DNA of 64,000 nucleotides from Montifringilla adamsi. Taxonomy: Eukaryota > Chordata > Aves > Passeriformes > Passeridae. Under the pieces are notes generated by a model. It was not told where the DNA came from and searched no databases. It worked only from the letters and a program-made list of their open reading frames with translations. The stretch lies in assembly GCA_017590115.1 (NCBI GenBank), contig JAGGNK010006559.1, positions 13,058,499 to 13,122,498 of the forward strand, given 5' to 3'. Position numbers and translations under genes: made by a program. Position 1 is the stretch's first letter. Each line of letters starts with the position of its first letter. Shown here in pieces: positions 24,701 through 36,471 of this stretch.

Positions 24701-27448
24701 GCTGGTGTGCCCCGTGCTACAGCAAGCACGGCCCAGCGTGCCAGGGCACAGCACTTATTCCAGCTACCTATGAGCACTACTTATGGAAATAAACAGGACA
24801 CGACAGAAGCCAGGGCTGGGCTCTGTGCTACCTTCTGCACCTCGGGATTTCAAGCAGCGCGTGCAGAAGTGCACCAGGAGCTGCAGAGGCTGACTTTGAA
24901 AGTCCAGCTGCAAATTTAAAGTGACATGAGCTCCAGCTTAATGAAACTGTATTTTCTCCTCTATGACAGATATTTTACCTTTCCCTTTGTCTGCCCTGTT
25001 GCTTGCCCTAAACTCAGCTTGCTCCGACGGGATGCATCCTCAGCCAGTCAGTCATTCCCTCAGGCAGGGTGAGCTTCTGCTGCTCCGTTTTTGGCAAAAT
25101 CCGCAGCACAGATTTCTAAATGTCTTGTATTTATTTCATTGCATTTTTTTTGTGCCTGTGCACAAAACCTTATGTTTGGTGAGTAAACAGTAGGTAAACA
25201 TTTTTCATAGAGACTTTTTATTTTTTAATAAACAAAGTAATTTTCTCAACTAGTTCCTTTCTTACTCTGCTTCATAATATTCAGAGGAAATAGATGGTCT
25301 GTTTCAACATCAGGGAACTGGAGAGATAAGAATAGAGACAGCAGTGTGGAAGCAATGGGTCCCTCTTCTGCCCATATGGTTCAGGTTTGCATTTTGGCTG
25401 GCACGATAATGTGATTGCTGGCAGATCGAATGTTTAGTCTCCAGAGCAAATAGCAGCCAATGAGTTGGGGTGTAATGTACATGTGGAGATGTTCATAATA
25501 TTCCACACAGGCTGAACCTACAGCAGGAGCGAATTCAGCTGCAGTGAAAACAGAGATGCTGCATGAATCCTTCTGTCAGCACAGCAATGGCATTTCCAGG
25601 CTTTTGCGTTTGGGAAGAGGAGGAATGTGCCTCTAGGGATGGAAAACGCCACCAGCCTCGGATTCTCTTGTGGCAGGAATTTCTGACTTGCCACATAGAA
25701 GGTGATGCATTCTGATGAGCCTGAAAGTTACATTTCATCACTGCTTTATCACCCGATGAATCATTACAGCAGATGAATGTTAATTGTAGCTAAACAAATG
25801 GGCATGTCCTCTCTACCCCCAGACAGCTGCTACGGCTGTAAGACATTAGGCAGAGGGTGCAAAGTGCTTCTGGATGGAAGGGAAGTGCTACCCGTGCCTC
25901 TGGAGCTACATTTCTGCAGTGTAATGAAATGCCAGGTGTGGAAGAGTGTTTGGATAGGAGCAATTTCCATTTGCTCTGTGGTTTGCATTGCTCTGGGGAC
26001 ACTCACAATGCAAAGTTTCCTTAAGTGGTTGTTTGCTCACGGGCAGGAAGATCTACATGGGGACAGAGGTGGCTTAGTCATACACCATTGCACTGGTGTC
26101 CCTGGGGTTGAGAGGGTACCGGCACTGCTGGATAAGGTGCCACTGGAACGGTGTGAGAGGCTGCTGAAGCTGGGCACCAGGCAGAGTAATGCCAGCATCA
26201 GTCCTTAGCTGAAGGGTTCCTTGTCCCTGGAAAACAAACTGATAGAGCAGTTTGGGGTGTTTTCTTCTGGCAGTAGCTCCTCTTGGCTGACATTCTACAG
26301 CTGAGCCACTGAGGCCTGGGTTTTCTGATAATGACTTGAATGACTTGAATTGTCTTTCTGCTGTTATAGGAACCAATGCAAGGTGTATTGGGCTGCCCCA
26401 TTTCACCCACTTCCAGTTCCTCCCCAACAGGAGACACCTGGGAGGCAGTAACATGCAAAAATGACATTTCCACGCCATGGCAGATCCTCTGTTATAAGAT
26501 GATCTGTTTTGAGGAACGTGGCTGCATGGCATGAGAGGGAGGTAAACAAGTAACCAGATGGGGAGCTAAGATCTCAGACCTGCTTCCTGCAGGACATTTT
26601 AATATTTGGGAAATTTCATGGCTGCAGCGGAAGGAGACAAGTCAGAAAAGAGAAGAAAGTGCTAAAAGCTAGGGGCAGTTGTAGGTAAAATTTAGCCATT
26701 TGAAAGTTAGATACAAGCATTTTGGTGTGCAAAAGCAAGCATCTGTAGCTGGCTTTAAAATATAAAATCTAAGCACTCATTCTGTAGGGTTGAAATGAGC
26801 TCTGCCCCTGAGAGAGGCACCTTGCCATCAATGTAATTCCGATGGCAGCAAACACGTAACACACAATGTGTCATTCTCAGTATGTGGGGCTCTCTCCACA
26901 GGATTCCCCACCTGGAACCATTTCCTGGGGACTCTGGTTGTGCCATGGGGAGCTGTTCACTGCCTTGGAGGCTTCCTTCCCCCGGCTTGGCTTGTCTGGC
27001 AGGTATCTCCTCGGCTCAGCTGCTGATGGCAAGTGAGAGGAGGGGAGCGAGGAGATCCTCACAGACAGTTCAAACACAGACTAAGAGGCATGTGTTGAAA
27101 TGTCGTCAAAGTAGCAGGAGTTCATTTTATTGAGGAATACATATAATAAAGATAGAACAAAGGGACTGAAATGGTGAACAGATGGGCGGGTGTTCTTCGG
27201 TGGCTCAGGAGCTGTGTGAACATGCTGGTTTATGCCCTCCCCCTCTTTCTGCCTTTTTTTTTTTTTTCCCTTGGTTTGGTTTGCTTTAGTTTTGATGCAT
27301 CAGGGTAGGATGTGAGATGATATGCCAGTATATGTCAGAAACTTGGGGAAAATAAACCCCCTTTTTCTAACATCAAACTACTGCTATCAATAGGAACAGC
27401 AACTGTTCAAAATTTGTTTCAGAGCTGCCAAGAAGTGAACATTCATAG

Positions 27449-27473
27449 GAGAGAGAGAAAGAGAGAGAGAGAA
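27449..27473. repeat. (GA)n repeat
   Basis: About 25 bases of GA dinucleotides with one AAA interruption, followed by an A-rich run. Confidence 0.85.
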
Positions 27474-28639
27474 GGGAAAAAAATATTTTTCCCTGCTGTT
27501 TGCAAGGTGGACACAAATGCAAGCAGTAGGAGGCTGACAACTTGACACATGTCTAATAAATCTAAAGCATGGGAAAAAAGTCAACAATTCACTGTACAAG
27601 AAAGCATTACCGGGATAAAAAAGTACAATCCAACAAACTTCTCACTTAAAAATATGTTTATTCCTAAATCAGTGAGGAACATATATATTAGAGCCTCAAT
27701 TTCTCTTCTCCTCCTCTCAGGATGCTCCTTTTTCTGAATTTCTTTTTTTTTTTAACCGGAGCACATTAAGTCCTGTGCTGTGGAAGCTGAGGTTTGCTGC
27801 ATTATAAATGAACAAGGTGCAAAAGCCGAGTCCAGCGAGCAGATGTTGGGAGCCCAGCGTGCTGGTGACAAAGGGCTAGAGTGCAAGAAGCTTCCATCGC
27901 ACGTCTGTTCTTCAGCACAGAGCAGGCAAGGTTTTAATTTGACAAGTTGGTTGGATGCAGGGAATTCACAGATCTCGGTGAAAGCCAAACAGATTTGGCC
28001 ACCTACTGCATGGCCACATTCAGCTGAAAGGGTAGCAGTTGTGGAAATGTCTCCTGCTCCAGCCGCCAGACACCACGCACACCACGGGGAGCCTCGAGGA
28101 GGCTTGTTTACCACAGGCAGCAAATTCCTTTAAAAGGGAAAAAGGGGGGAAAAAAGAAGTGAGAGAAGGAAAAAAAAAAAAAAAATCATGCTTCTGTTAT
28201 CAAAATAATTAGGCATTTTTACTTCAGGTTGCTGGTTGTTTATTTTTTAGAGCTCTTCATCCTCTTGTTTTTTAATAGTTGGTATGTTATGAAATGCAAG
28301 AATGAAAATGAATGCCAAAACTAATGGAAATTTTCCTACAAGCCTCATGTAAACAGAAACATCAGCATTAAAGTTATGAATCTTAATTTGTGCCACTGAG
28401 CTAAAATTTGTATCTTACTGCATTAAAGGAATATAGACATACAGCACTGTGGAGTGTCTATGTGCAATAGAGAAAACTGACATGGTCTCTCCAATTTATG
28501 GGGAAATTGACATAATTTTGCAAAAAAAAAAAAAGAAAAAAGAAAAACCACTTGTGAACTGGATTTTGCATAATGGGATTAATTTGGTTGACTGTCACAT
28601 CAACTGTGCTGCAGAATGCAAGTTAATCACAACATCGGT

Positions 28640-28776
28640 CTGATTTAAAAGAAGAACGAAAGAAAAGGAAAAGGAAAAAAGAAAAAAAAAAGAAAGGTAT
28701 TTTCTTCCTCTCCTCAATTATTGTTTCATTTTAAGATGCCTTTTTTCCTTTCTTTCTTTCTTTCTTTCTTTTCTGT
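28640..28776. repeat. Purine tract facing a (CTTT)n tract
   Basis: An A/G-only tract (about 28,650-28,697) is followed some 45 bases later by (CTTT)n at 28,747-28,772. The two are roughly complementary in composition (GAAA versus TTTC), so a weak foldback is possible. Confidence 0.75.
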
Positions 28777-29469
28777 GGTGGCTCTGGCAATCAAGGCTTG
28801 TGTATATTTGCAATGGCCACGTCAATAGTCGTTTCTTCCCTCCCCCATGTACTCTTCACAGTAAAGCAGGGGAAAAAAATATCAATAGCTTTTGCAATCC
28901 AACCTGCTTCCATGGCATGGCACAACTGTGTTTGATCAACGCTTAGGCTGATCAACAGAGCCAAAATTTTAAATATTTTGTCGTACAGACCCCCCTTATT
29001 GCCTTTTCTCCCACTTACCACCCTCCCTGCGAAAGCCACATTCAGCATTGGGCTCTCCACTGAACCAGCCCCACTAAGCCCTTTTCCCACCTCCATCCAT
29101 GCTTGTGGCTGTAGCAGCCCTGTTCCTCTGGCATCTGTGCATAAGTTCAGAGAGAAAAGCAAGCATATGTCTGTGATTTTGTGGCTAATTTCTGCCCCTT
29201 TTTCCAGAGGTATGGGATGAAGGAATTAAAATCAACCTTCTTACTGGCTCTCACATTGTATTCTTGGCGAAGGTACTGAAAACAGAGACAGCACATGTAC
29301 ATGACACATCACTTAAGTCCTCTGGTTTCTATGGTTGCAGTAGATTTTGCTTTCAGGGGGCATCCTAGGAAGGAGATAATGCCGTGCAGCGCTTTGGGCA
29401 CGGTGTGGTTGAAGAATTAGCTCTGGGAATTGATCGTACCGTGATAGCAGTGACAGAGAACAAGGAATC

Positions 29470-29830
29470 CGGGCTGCTGGGATGTCAGAGCAACTTGCGC
29501 TTCCAGGGGACGGTGTCGTGTCAGCGATTCCTGAAGGCCCTCGCGCCACGCTGCAGCCGGTGACTGCTCCTTCATCCCTGCCTCCCTCGCAACCAGCACG
29601 CTCCTCCATCCAGCGCGGCGCGCTGACTAGGTTAAACAATTACACTACACTAATTGGCCTGTGTCGGTCCTGATGAGAAAGTAAACAAATACTGCAGAGA
29701 AAAGCTGAGACAAATTGTATCTAATTAAATTGATGAAACAAAAAGTGACAATATTTTTCCCCAGGAAAAAAAATAAAATAGGCGACTTGTAACACGACAA
29801 ATATCGCGTGCTTGCAGCCATGTAACCCAC
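29470..29830. promoter_or_regulatory. Candidate distal regulatory element (CpG patch plus homeobox/FOX/SOX motifs)
   Basis: A short CpG-containing block (to about 29,630, including GCGCGGCGCGC) stands out against AT-rich surroundings. It leads directly into a repeat-free segment with a perfect FOX site GTAAACAAA at 29,681-29,689, a TAATTA core at 29,722-29,727, TAATTGG at 29,651 and a SOX-type ACAAT at 29,748. A GC patch next to dense developmental transcription-factor motifs is typical of enhancers near genes such as TSHZ1. This is inference; no gene or promoter is demonstrated. Confidence 0.25.
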
Positions 29831-32800
29831 CTGCTGAATTTCACACCTTTGCTTGGACATGGCTGTGCCAAGCAGGGGAGAACAGTAGTCCCCATTAGTG
29901 CCCAAACTGCTGGGATGCTGCTCTTTGCACACAGGGAGAAGGTTGGCTGCCACCATTTAGCCATTCCACCGATGCTGCTTGTGTGCGTGCCTGCATGCGC
30001 GTGTGTGTTCTGAACAGGGTGGCCTGACAGCAATACTTCAGTCCATGAAAGAATTCCACCTTCCCTCTCTGCCTACAGGCTAATTGGCCCATTCGTGAGG
30101 CATGAACCTCCTGATGGCTTCTTATCACCCACCAAATTTCCTTTCTTGTTACAGCCACCGTCTTGGCTAATCCTGGAAATAGAAATCCCTGACCCCAGAG
30201 CTGAAATCGTAAGGCAAAACATCTTGTATGTGAGAGCAATGCTGTCTATCTGTAACTGGCATAAATTTTTCTGTGAATTACAGCAACCCCTGGTATATTA
30301 GTGTGGCATGAAAATCTGGGAAGACACATGTGAGTAGGTGGGAGCATTCTACATATAGATAAAATTTTTTCTTTTCATTGATCAAAAGAGAAAAAGCCAG
30401 GATAAATACCACACAGTCGAAGGCTCTGCTGCCTCCTTTCTTGCTATCCCTATGTCAATGGTCTCAGTTACACATAAAGTTACTAGTCCCATATGCACAT
30501 CAAGCCAGGGCAGAAACAGGGGAGAGTTACAGGAGAAAAGAGCCTCCATGTACCCCTATTAAAATCAAGCCAGAAAACCTTTTAAATCACTTTGCTTTGG
30601 TGAGTTGGTGAGTATGAGGACACATCCTTGATTCACCTGGGCAAGGATTATTTAAGCTTGATTTCTTGGTAGGATGTTAATAATTAGGTAACCTCTGTTT
30701 TGGAGGTCATGAACACACAACATGACAACCAGAAAGCTGGGGCGCTAAAATCTCCTTTCTCTGAATATCAGGGAAACCAGTGAAAGGGCACTAAGTGCAC
30801 GATCCAGCCAGCCACAGAAGCAGCTGCAATAGTGGTAGCTATGTATGTAGTATACAGCTGAGTATTTCCACCCTAATCCTCTGGTTTGAGTTGCTCAGAG
30901 CTTTCCAGATGCTTTAGTTATCAGGATAAAATGTTCCGGGCCTGGTATCTGGCAAAATGAATATTTTTAATAGTTCAAGATAAAAGTGGTTCCGTTATTC
31001 TTGAGTGGGAGAAAAGTCCAAGGATAAGGAAACAGATTTTTTTTTTGTGATTTTTTTTCCTGATACTTCATCTGCTAAGATCTCTGAGAGACCAGATTTG
31101 AATACTGGCATGAAGCAGCCCTTGCTGAGAGGGTCACTAGAGATTAGAACACATTGCAGCTATTGACCAGTGTGTTACAGGGAAATTTCTCTGTGATCCA
31201 AAAAGGGTTATGAGTCCTTGGAAATTATCCAGTGAACTTATGCAGTTTATTTAGAAAAGCTGATCCTCCCACTCTCCCCTCACACATACACAGTTTCTTC
31301 TAGTAATATTGGGAGCAAACATATTCCTTGTTCGTGACTAATTTAGCTACAAAGAGATCCCAAAAGAAATTGGCAAGATGAACCAGACGACCCCTTGAGA
31401 TCCCCTTTAGCCTAATTTTCCTATTGTCTAGTCTAAATTCACATCTGATTCATACCCTAAGTCCCATATAAACTTCACATCTCTTGTGTAAATCTGTTTT
31501 TTGAAGTCCACTGATGAGCCATAGCACATAATAATATTGCAGAATTATATTTGGTGTTTTCCCCCGTGGTCCTTCAGGTTGGTGCATGCTGAGCAGCCCA
31601 CAGGACGCAACACATGTGTGTTTTGTGTGTTGAAACTGCAGTAAATTCAGGGTGTGGTGTAACCCACTACTACTTACACAGCTTGTAGAAGACAGGAGGG
31701 AAACACTGTGCCCTGTGATGGCTGTGAATTTCCCTCTACATAAGGGATGTGTTCATGTTGCCATAATTTGACTCTATCCTGCAAGGCAGACACAGGGACT
31801 GCAGGAAGTGTTGCACCTCTTCCAGGTAGAAGGTGTATTCTGTACAAAAAATTGGGCAGCAGAGAAGATGATCTGGTTACCCACACTGCAGACAGGAGCA
31901 AGTTAAAATAAAGCCACTCCCCTGGCTCTGCTGTCCCTACAGTTGCTACGCTGCCTCTGTGAACAACTAATAGATCAATCAAAGTGGAAATACAGATGGC
32001 TTAAAGGGTGCAGTTGTGAGGGTTTCACACTAGTTCAGACAGCCTGGGTGGTAATTAGTGCTCTTCATACTTAGGTTCATGATGAAACCTCTCCAGCTGA
32101 AATCATAGGAGTGCTGCACCAAATTCAACAGTGGCCTTAGCAATCCAGGTCAACTGAAAATGTAGCATAATAGTAACACACACATCATAACAGAAAAATC
32201 ATGGAAGAAAAATAAAAATACTGGAGAATATGAAACTAGCGTGTCCATTTTAAAGGAGAGTAGCTGAGTCACAGAGAGACAAGAGTCTAAATTCCCAAAG
32301 GCAGGCAGGCAGGTAACTGACGAGAGAGTACTTGCCCAAATTGGACAGGAAGTCAATAACAGGGCTTAACTTTGATCTCCTGACTTGCAATCATCTTATG
32401 ATGCAACTATAAAATCAAGCCTTTCCCCAGGACTTCTCAGCAAAGGTGAGTTATTTCTGCCCCTTAGCAGACACTTGTGCAGTTCACCTGGCTGGACATG
32501 GGCGAGCATCAGCACCTGCAGCATCCCTCAGCCCATGGGATGGGGCAAGGAGGGCGCCGCGGGAGCGCGGCATCCCAGATTCACTTTGTGGGAAGGTTGG
32601 ACGACTTCTGTGCGAATAACTGACTGACTTGTTGCTAGGGAACAGTTGGGAGGCATGCTTTTGATCTCCCATATGCTTACTACTAATAAATAAACAAATA
32701 ACAATAATTACAACAAACCCCAAGCCTGTTGTATCTCCAAGATTAATTAATGATGAAATACAACTGAAATTCTGCAAAAGAAAGCAGCAAGGTGGGTTAG

Positions 32801-34123
32801 ATTTCTTATTTTCCTGCTGTGTATGGAAATGATGGTTGAAATTAACATTTTTTTTCCTTCTTAAAATTTACCTTAGCTGGATCAGGTTAGTGGGAGGAGT
32901 GGGGGAGTATTCCCTTCACAGACAGAGGATGAGAAGGCAGACAGTAAATCTCCCCATGCCAGTTTTACTCACATCCAGTTTTTCCTGCCTAGTACAGTTA
33001 AGTTTTTTAGATACTTTACTTGCATTTCTAATTCAGTTATTCTTCTGAAATTTATTCAAAGGATTTATGCTTATGAAATTATAATATAATGCTGCCTATA
33101 TGCCAATGAGCTGCAGGCAAAGAAAATAATTTTCTTCAATTTACAGTTATGAGGCTGGAAGAAAATGATGCCTTCTTATCACCTCTTTTTCTTTGTATGC
33201 CTCGGTATTTTTTTAAGTCTTCAGAAGGCAGGAGCTGATGATGAATTCTTAAGCAGATCACACTGATAATTGTATTTCAGAACTGTCAACTCTGTGAAGA
33301 CTGTCCACGGAGGTGTCTCAGTTCACTTGAGCTATTTGTGTCACTGCTTCTCCAGGAACTCAGCCCTCAATAAAACCCAAATCACTGGGGATATTGTTAA
33401 GTCTTCTGAAAGGATTATTAGATCGAAGGAAAATTTATGGATGACACTTTGTAACAATTAATCAGGAACTGTTGATGAAGTTAAGTTGGTTCTTTATTCT
33501 TGAACAGAAAAAAAAAATACACAGCCCCTGTACAAATTGTCAAATGGCCTATTTTGTCACTCGGTTTGATTAATGGACTATTTGGAGTCCCCAAAAAGTC
33601 CTAGCACAAATAAAAAAGAATCATAAATATTGAATAAGCTCACAGCATGGTTAACCTTGACTATGTTTTGGAACAATCTTGGAGAAAACTTTGCTATTCA
33701 GAAAATAAATTGCTAAGGGTATTAAAAAAAAATTAAAAATTGGAGATTTTGGAAAATGTCACCTACCCAGCCTTGTCATCCTGATTAGTCTGTCATGATA
33801 AATTAGCTTTACTTAGCTTTGCAATCAGGTCAGAAGCTGCTGGTACAGTACCAATTTTGCAAGTGGGGCTACACCTGGTCCACAAGAGTGGCACAGGATG
33901 GCAAGGAAAATACTCCTGCTCTTGGTGCTTTGTATGTCAGACAGTGCTGGGACTGCTAACAGGCTATTATCCTTTTGCACTGTAATTTATGGAAATGGAG
34001 CCCAAGGAGTGCTGAGAGCATGGGAGTCATGGTGCCATAAGGTTGCTTCTGAAAGGCTGGGTGAAAGATGTCCGGTGATCTGTGTATATGCAAATGACAA
34101 GACCAAAGCTTCAGCTGCAGAGA

Positions 34124-34164
34124 ACACACACACGCGCACACACACACACACACACACAAACACA
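34124..34164. repeat. (CA)n microsatellite
   Basis: A CA dinucleotide array of about 40 bases with a CGCG interruption and an AAA interruption near its right end. Confidence 0.93.
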
Positions 34165-35520
34165 AGTTCATGCCTTATATTCAGGACACGCAGTTTCCAT
34201 CTTTTCCTCCTGCTCCTCTGTCTCTCTATTTGCAACTCCTGTGCCCTCCTTCCCCCGGAGCTCCCCCCCACTGCTTGATGCAGCTGTTTAGTCCTGACAG
34301 GTCTGACCAGTCATTTCTGCTAACCTCTGATAGCATCTAGGTCAGCGTGATCCCAAACTAGCTTGCTTTTGTTCTCAGTTAGCAAGAAATACAATGCTAT
34401 TAGTTTAGGCTGGGATTCCACAAAGCTTTTAAACTCCACGTGCTCCACTCCAAGAATGCAAGCAATTCCACTCTTCTCCTTCAGCAGGGCACTTCGGTGC
34501 CTGCTCAAAGTTAGGCACATATGAGACATGCTTGGGCTGAATCAGGCCCTCACTGAGGAGAAATAGTGCCACTTTACATTTTGTTTAGTTGGCCCATTTT
34601 TCCAGCATGTCATATGCCGGCTCACTACCCCATCTCAGATTGCATATATGCAATTATGTCCTTGAAAGCAAGGCTCAGGAAATAGGAGAGATTGAGAAAT
34701 CTGTTCAACTATTTCCAATAGCTGTACAATAATAAATGCTCATCAGCTTTTGTTAAATCTCTGAATGTAACACAGGAATTCAAACAGGGGAATTGTTTTT
34801 TGTCTCATGACTTTCCATTTGGAGCTATAAATATTACTTTACAATTCACTTTTATCCCCATAGTTCTCCATGATCGCAGGTAGCCCTCTGCTTCCTACTG
34901 AAGGATAGGACTGCAGGAACAGAGAGGGCCGGGCTAGAGGTGGCACATGGTGCATTGGGTGTCTGTCTGGGAAAACCAAGATGCTGGCTCCAAGATCTTG
35001 GGTATTTTTGCTCCCTGCTGCCTTCTGTATCCATTTGGTCAGTGGTGGCCAAAGGGAAATGCTTTTATCAGAAAGGTCTGCCTCAGGAAAGTAGGGATAG
35101 GAAAGTTGCAGAGATGGTTTGGTCCATTTTCATACCTGTACTTCAAACTGGTCATGCAGCACGTGAGAAAGTGCAGGGAAGCGCCAAGTTTTCTAAGGCT
35201 CTGGATATTTCTTTAGGATATGCAACTGAAAGCCTTTTATAAAGTACTTTCATAATTATACAGTACTATGGCCTGTGGTTAAAAAAAAATCCCATGGACA
35301 TTACCAGCCTCAGCTGGGCTGAGGTTAGGCAGGAGTTTCGTGGGGAAAATGCCAGAGAGCTTCTGCTGAGGAGGGTGCAAGTCAGCCAGCAGGCAGGAGT
35401 TCCCTGCCTTGCTCTGTTTGGCCACACCACCTCCCTGGAGTAGAGACCCTGCTGAGGACACCTTCCTGCAGTTTTCTAAGCAAAGTGCAAAGCCAAGGTC
35501 CTGGCAGTGATTGTTCAGGA

Positions 35521-35604
35521 TGGGAAGGGAGGGTGCCAAGAGGATGGAGCCAGGTTCTTCTCAGTGATGCTGAGCAATAGGACGGAAGGCAACAAGCAGA
35601 ACCA
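35521..35604 (+). mobile_element. Outer CR1 LINE, left fragment
   Basis: AGAGGATGGAGCCAGG and the sequence that follows match the sense strand of CR1 about 300 bases from its 3' end (family wording: 'gaggatggagccaggctcttttcagtggtgcccagtgacaggac'). The match stops abruptly near 35,604, where reverse-oriented CR1 sequence begins. The element resumes at 36,304. The 5' truncation is near 35,521. Confidence 0.8.
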
Positions 35605-36300
35605 CAATGTTGTTAGGGTTGAAAGGGACCTCTGGAGATAATCTAGACCAACCTTTCTGCCAAGGCAGGATCACCTGGAACAGGTTACACAGAAATGTGT
35701 GCAGGTGTGTTTGGAATGTCTCCAGAGAGTGAGACTCCATGACCTCTCCAGGCAGCCTGTTCCAGTGCTCTGCCACTCTCAATGTAAAGAAGTTCTCTCA
35801 CCTCATGTTGAGGTGAAGCTTCTTGTATTTTATTTTATGGTCACTGCTCCTCATCTTGTCACTGGCCACCACTGAAAGGAGTCTGGCATCATCCTCTTGG
35901 CACATGCTTTGGAGATATTTATGTGCCTTAAAGAGATCCCCTCTTCAGTCTTCTCTTCAACAGACTAAAGAGCTGCAGCTCCCACAGTCTCTCCTCATGA
36001 CAGAGATGCTCCAGACCCCAAATCATCTTTGTGGCCCTCCTCTGGATCCTCTCCAGTAGCTCCTTGTCTTTTTTGTCTTGAGGATCCTAGAGCTGGACAC
36101 AGCACTCCAGATGTGTCTGCACTCGGGCCTTGCAGAGGGTGAGGATCACCTCCCTTGACTTTCTGGCCAAACTCTTTGCAATGCATTTCAGGATCCCTCA
36201 CAAGGAAACCCCAGCCACAAGGATGCATTGCCAGCTCAAGTCAGCTTGTCACCCACCAGGACTCCCAGGTCCCTCTTTACATGCAGGTGACTACGCACGT
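35605..36300 (-). mobile_element. Inner CR1 LINE inserted in antisense orientation
   Basis: The plus strand is the reverse complement of a CR1 3' region. It starts at the element's 3' end (GTTAGGGTTGAAAGGGACCT, CTGGAGATAATCTAGACCAA) and passes through GGCAGCCTGTTCCAGTGCTC and TTTGTGGCCCTCCTCTGGAT. It ends 5'-truncated near 36,300, after CACCAGGACTCCCAGGTCCC. It separates two same-strand pieces of another CR1, so it is the younger insertion. Confidence 0.88.
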
Positions 36301-36303
36301 AGA

Positions 36304-36471
36304 GTGCCCGGAGAGGGTGTGGAATCTCCCTCACTGGAGATATTCAAGAACCATCTGGACTCGATCCTGTGCAGTGTATCTAGGGGACCCTCCTCGAGCA
36401 GGGAGGCTGGATCAGAGCAGGAGGTTGGACCCACTGTGTTCCCTTCCAACATTACCCATTCTGTGATTGGT
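36304..36471 (+). mobile_element. Outer CR1 LINE, right fragment with 3' end
   Basis: Sense-strand CR1 resumes at TGCCCGGAGAGGGTGTGGAA, passes through CACTGGAGATATTCAAGAAC and AGGTTGGACCCACTGTGTTC, and ends with one copy of the 3' octamer-type tail (ATTCTGTG ATTGG). Relative to the family consensus as I remember it, about 70 bases between the left fragment and this one are missing. This is the 3' terminus of the element interrupted at 35,604. Confidence 0.85.

Larger units (their letters stand above)
24705..35518. other. Gene-free intergenic DNA
   Basis: No supported gene. The interval holds A-rich and purine-rich simple repeats around 27.45, 28.17, 28.52 and 28.65-28.77 kb, a CA microsatellite at 34.12 kb, and a local CpG-containing patch at 29.37-29.63 kb joined to a motif-rich AT segment. 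A 143-codon plus frame at 25.78-26.21 kb has no recognisable domain and its antisense is equally open, so I do not call it. Confidence 0.55.

Noticed and set aside
25777..26208. A 143-codon plus-strand frame
   Set aside because: No motif or family resemblance, and a 152-codon frame is open on the opposite strand over an overlapping region; likely chance.
35605..36300. Twin-priming inversion within a single CR1 as the explanation of the mixed orientation
   Set aside because: The reversed segment includes its own 3' terminus, duplicating the 3' region of the outer copy. Twin priming would not place two 3' ends at the site; two separate insertions fit better.
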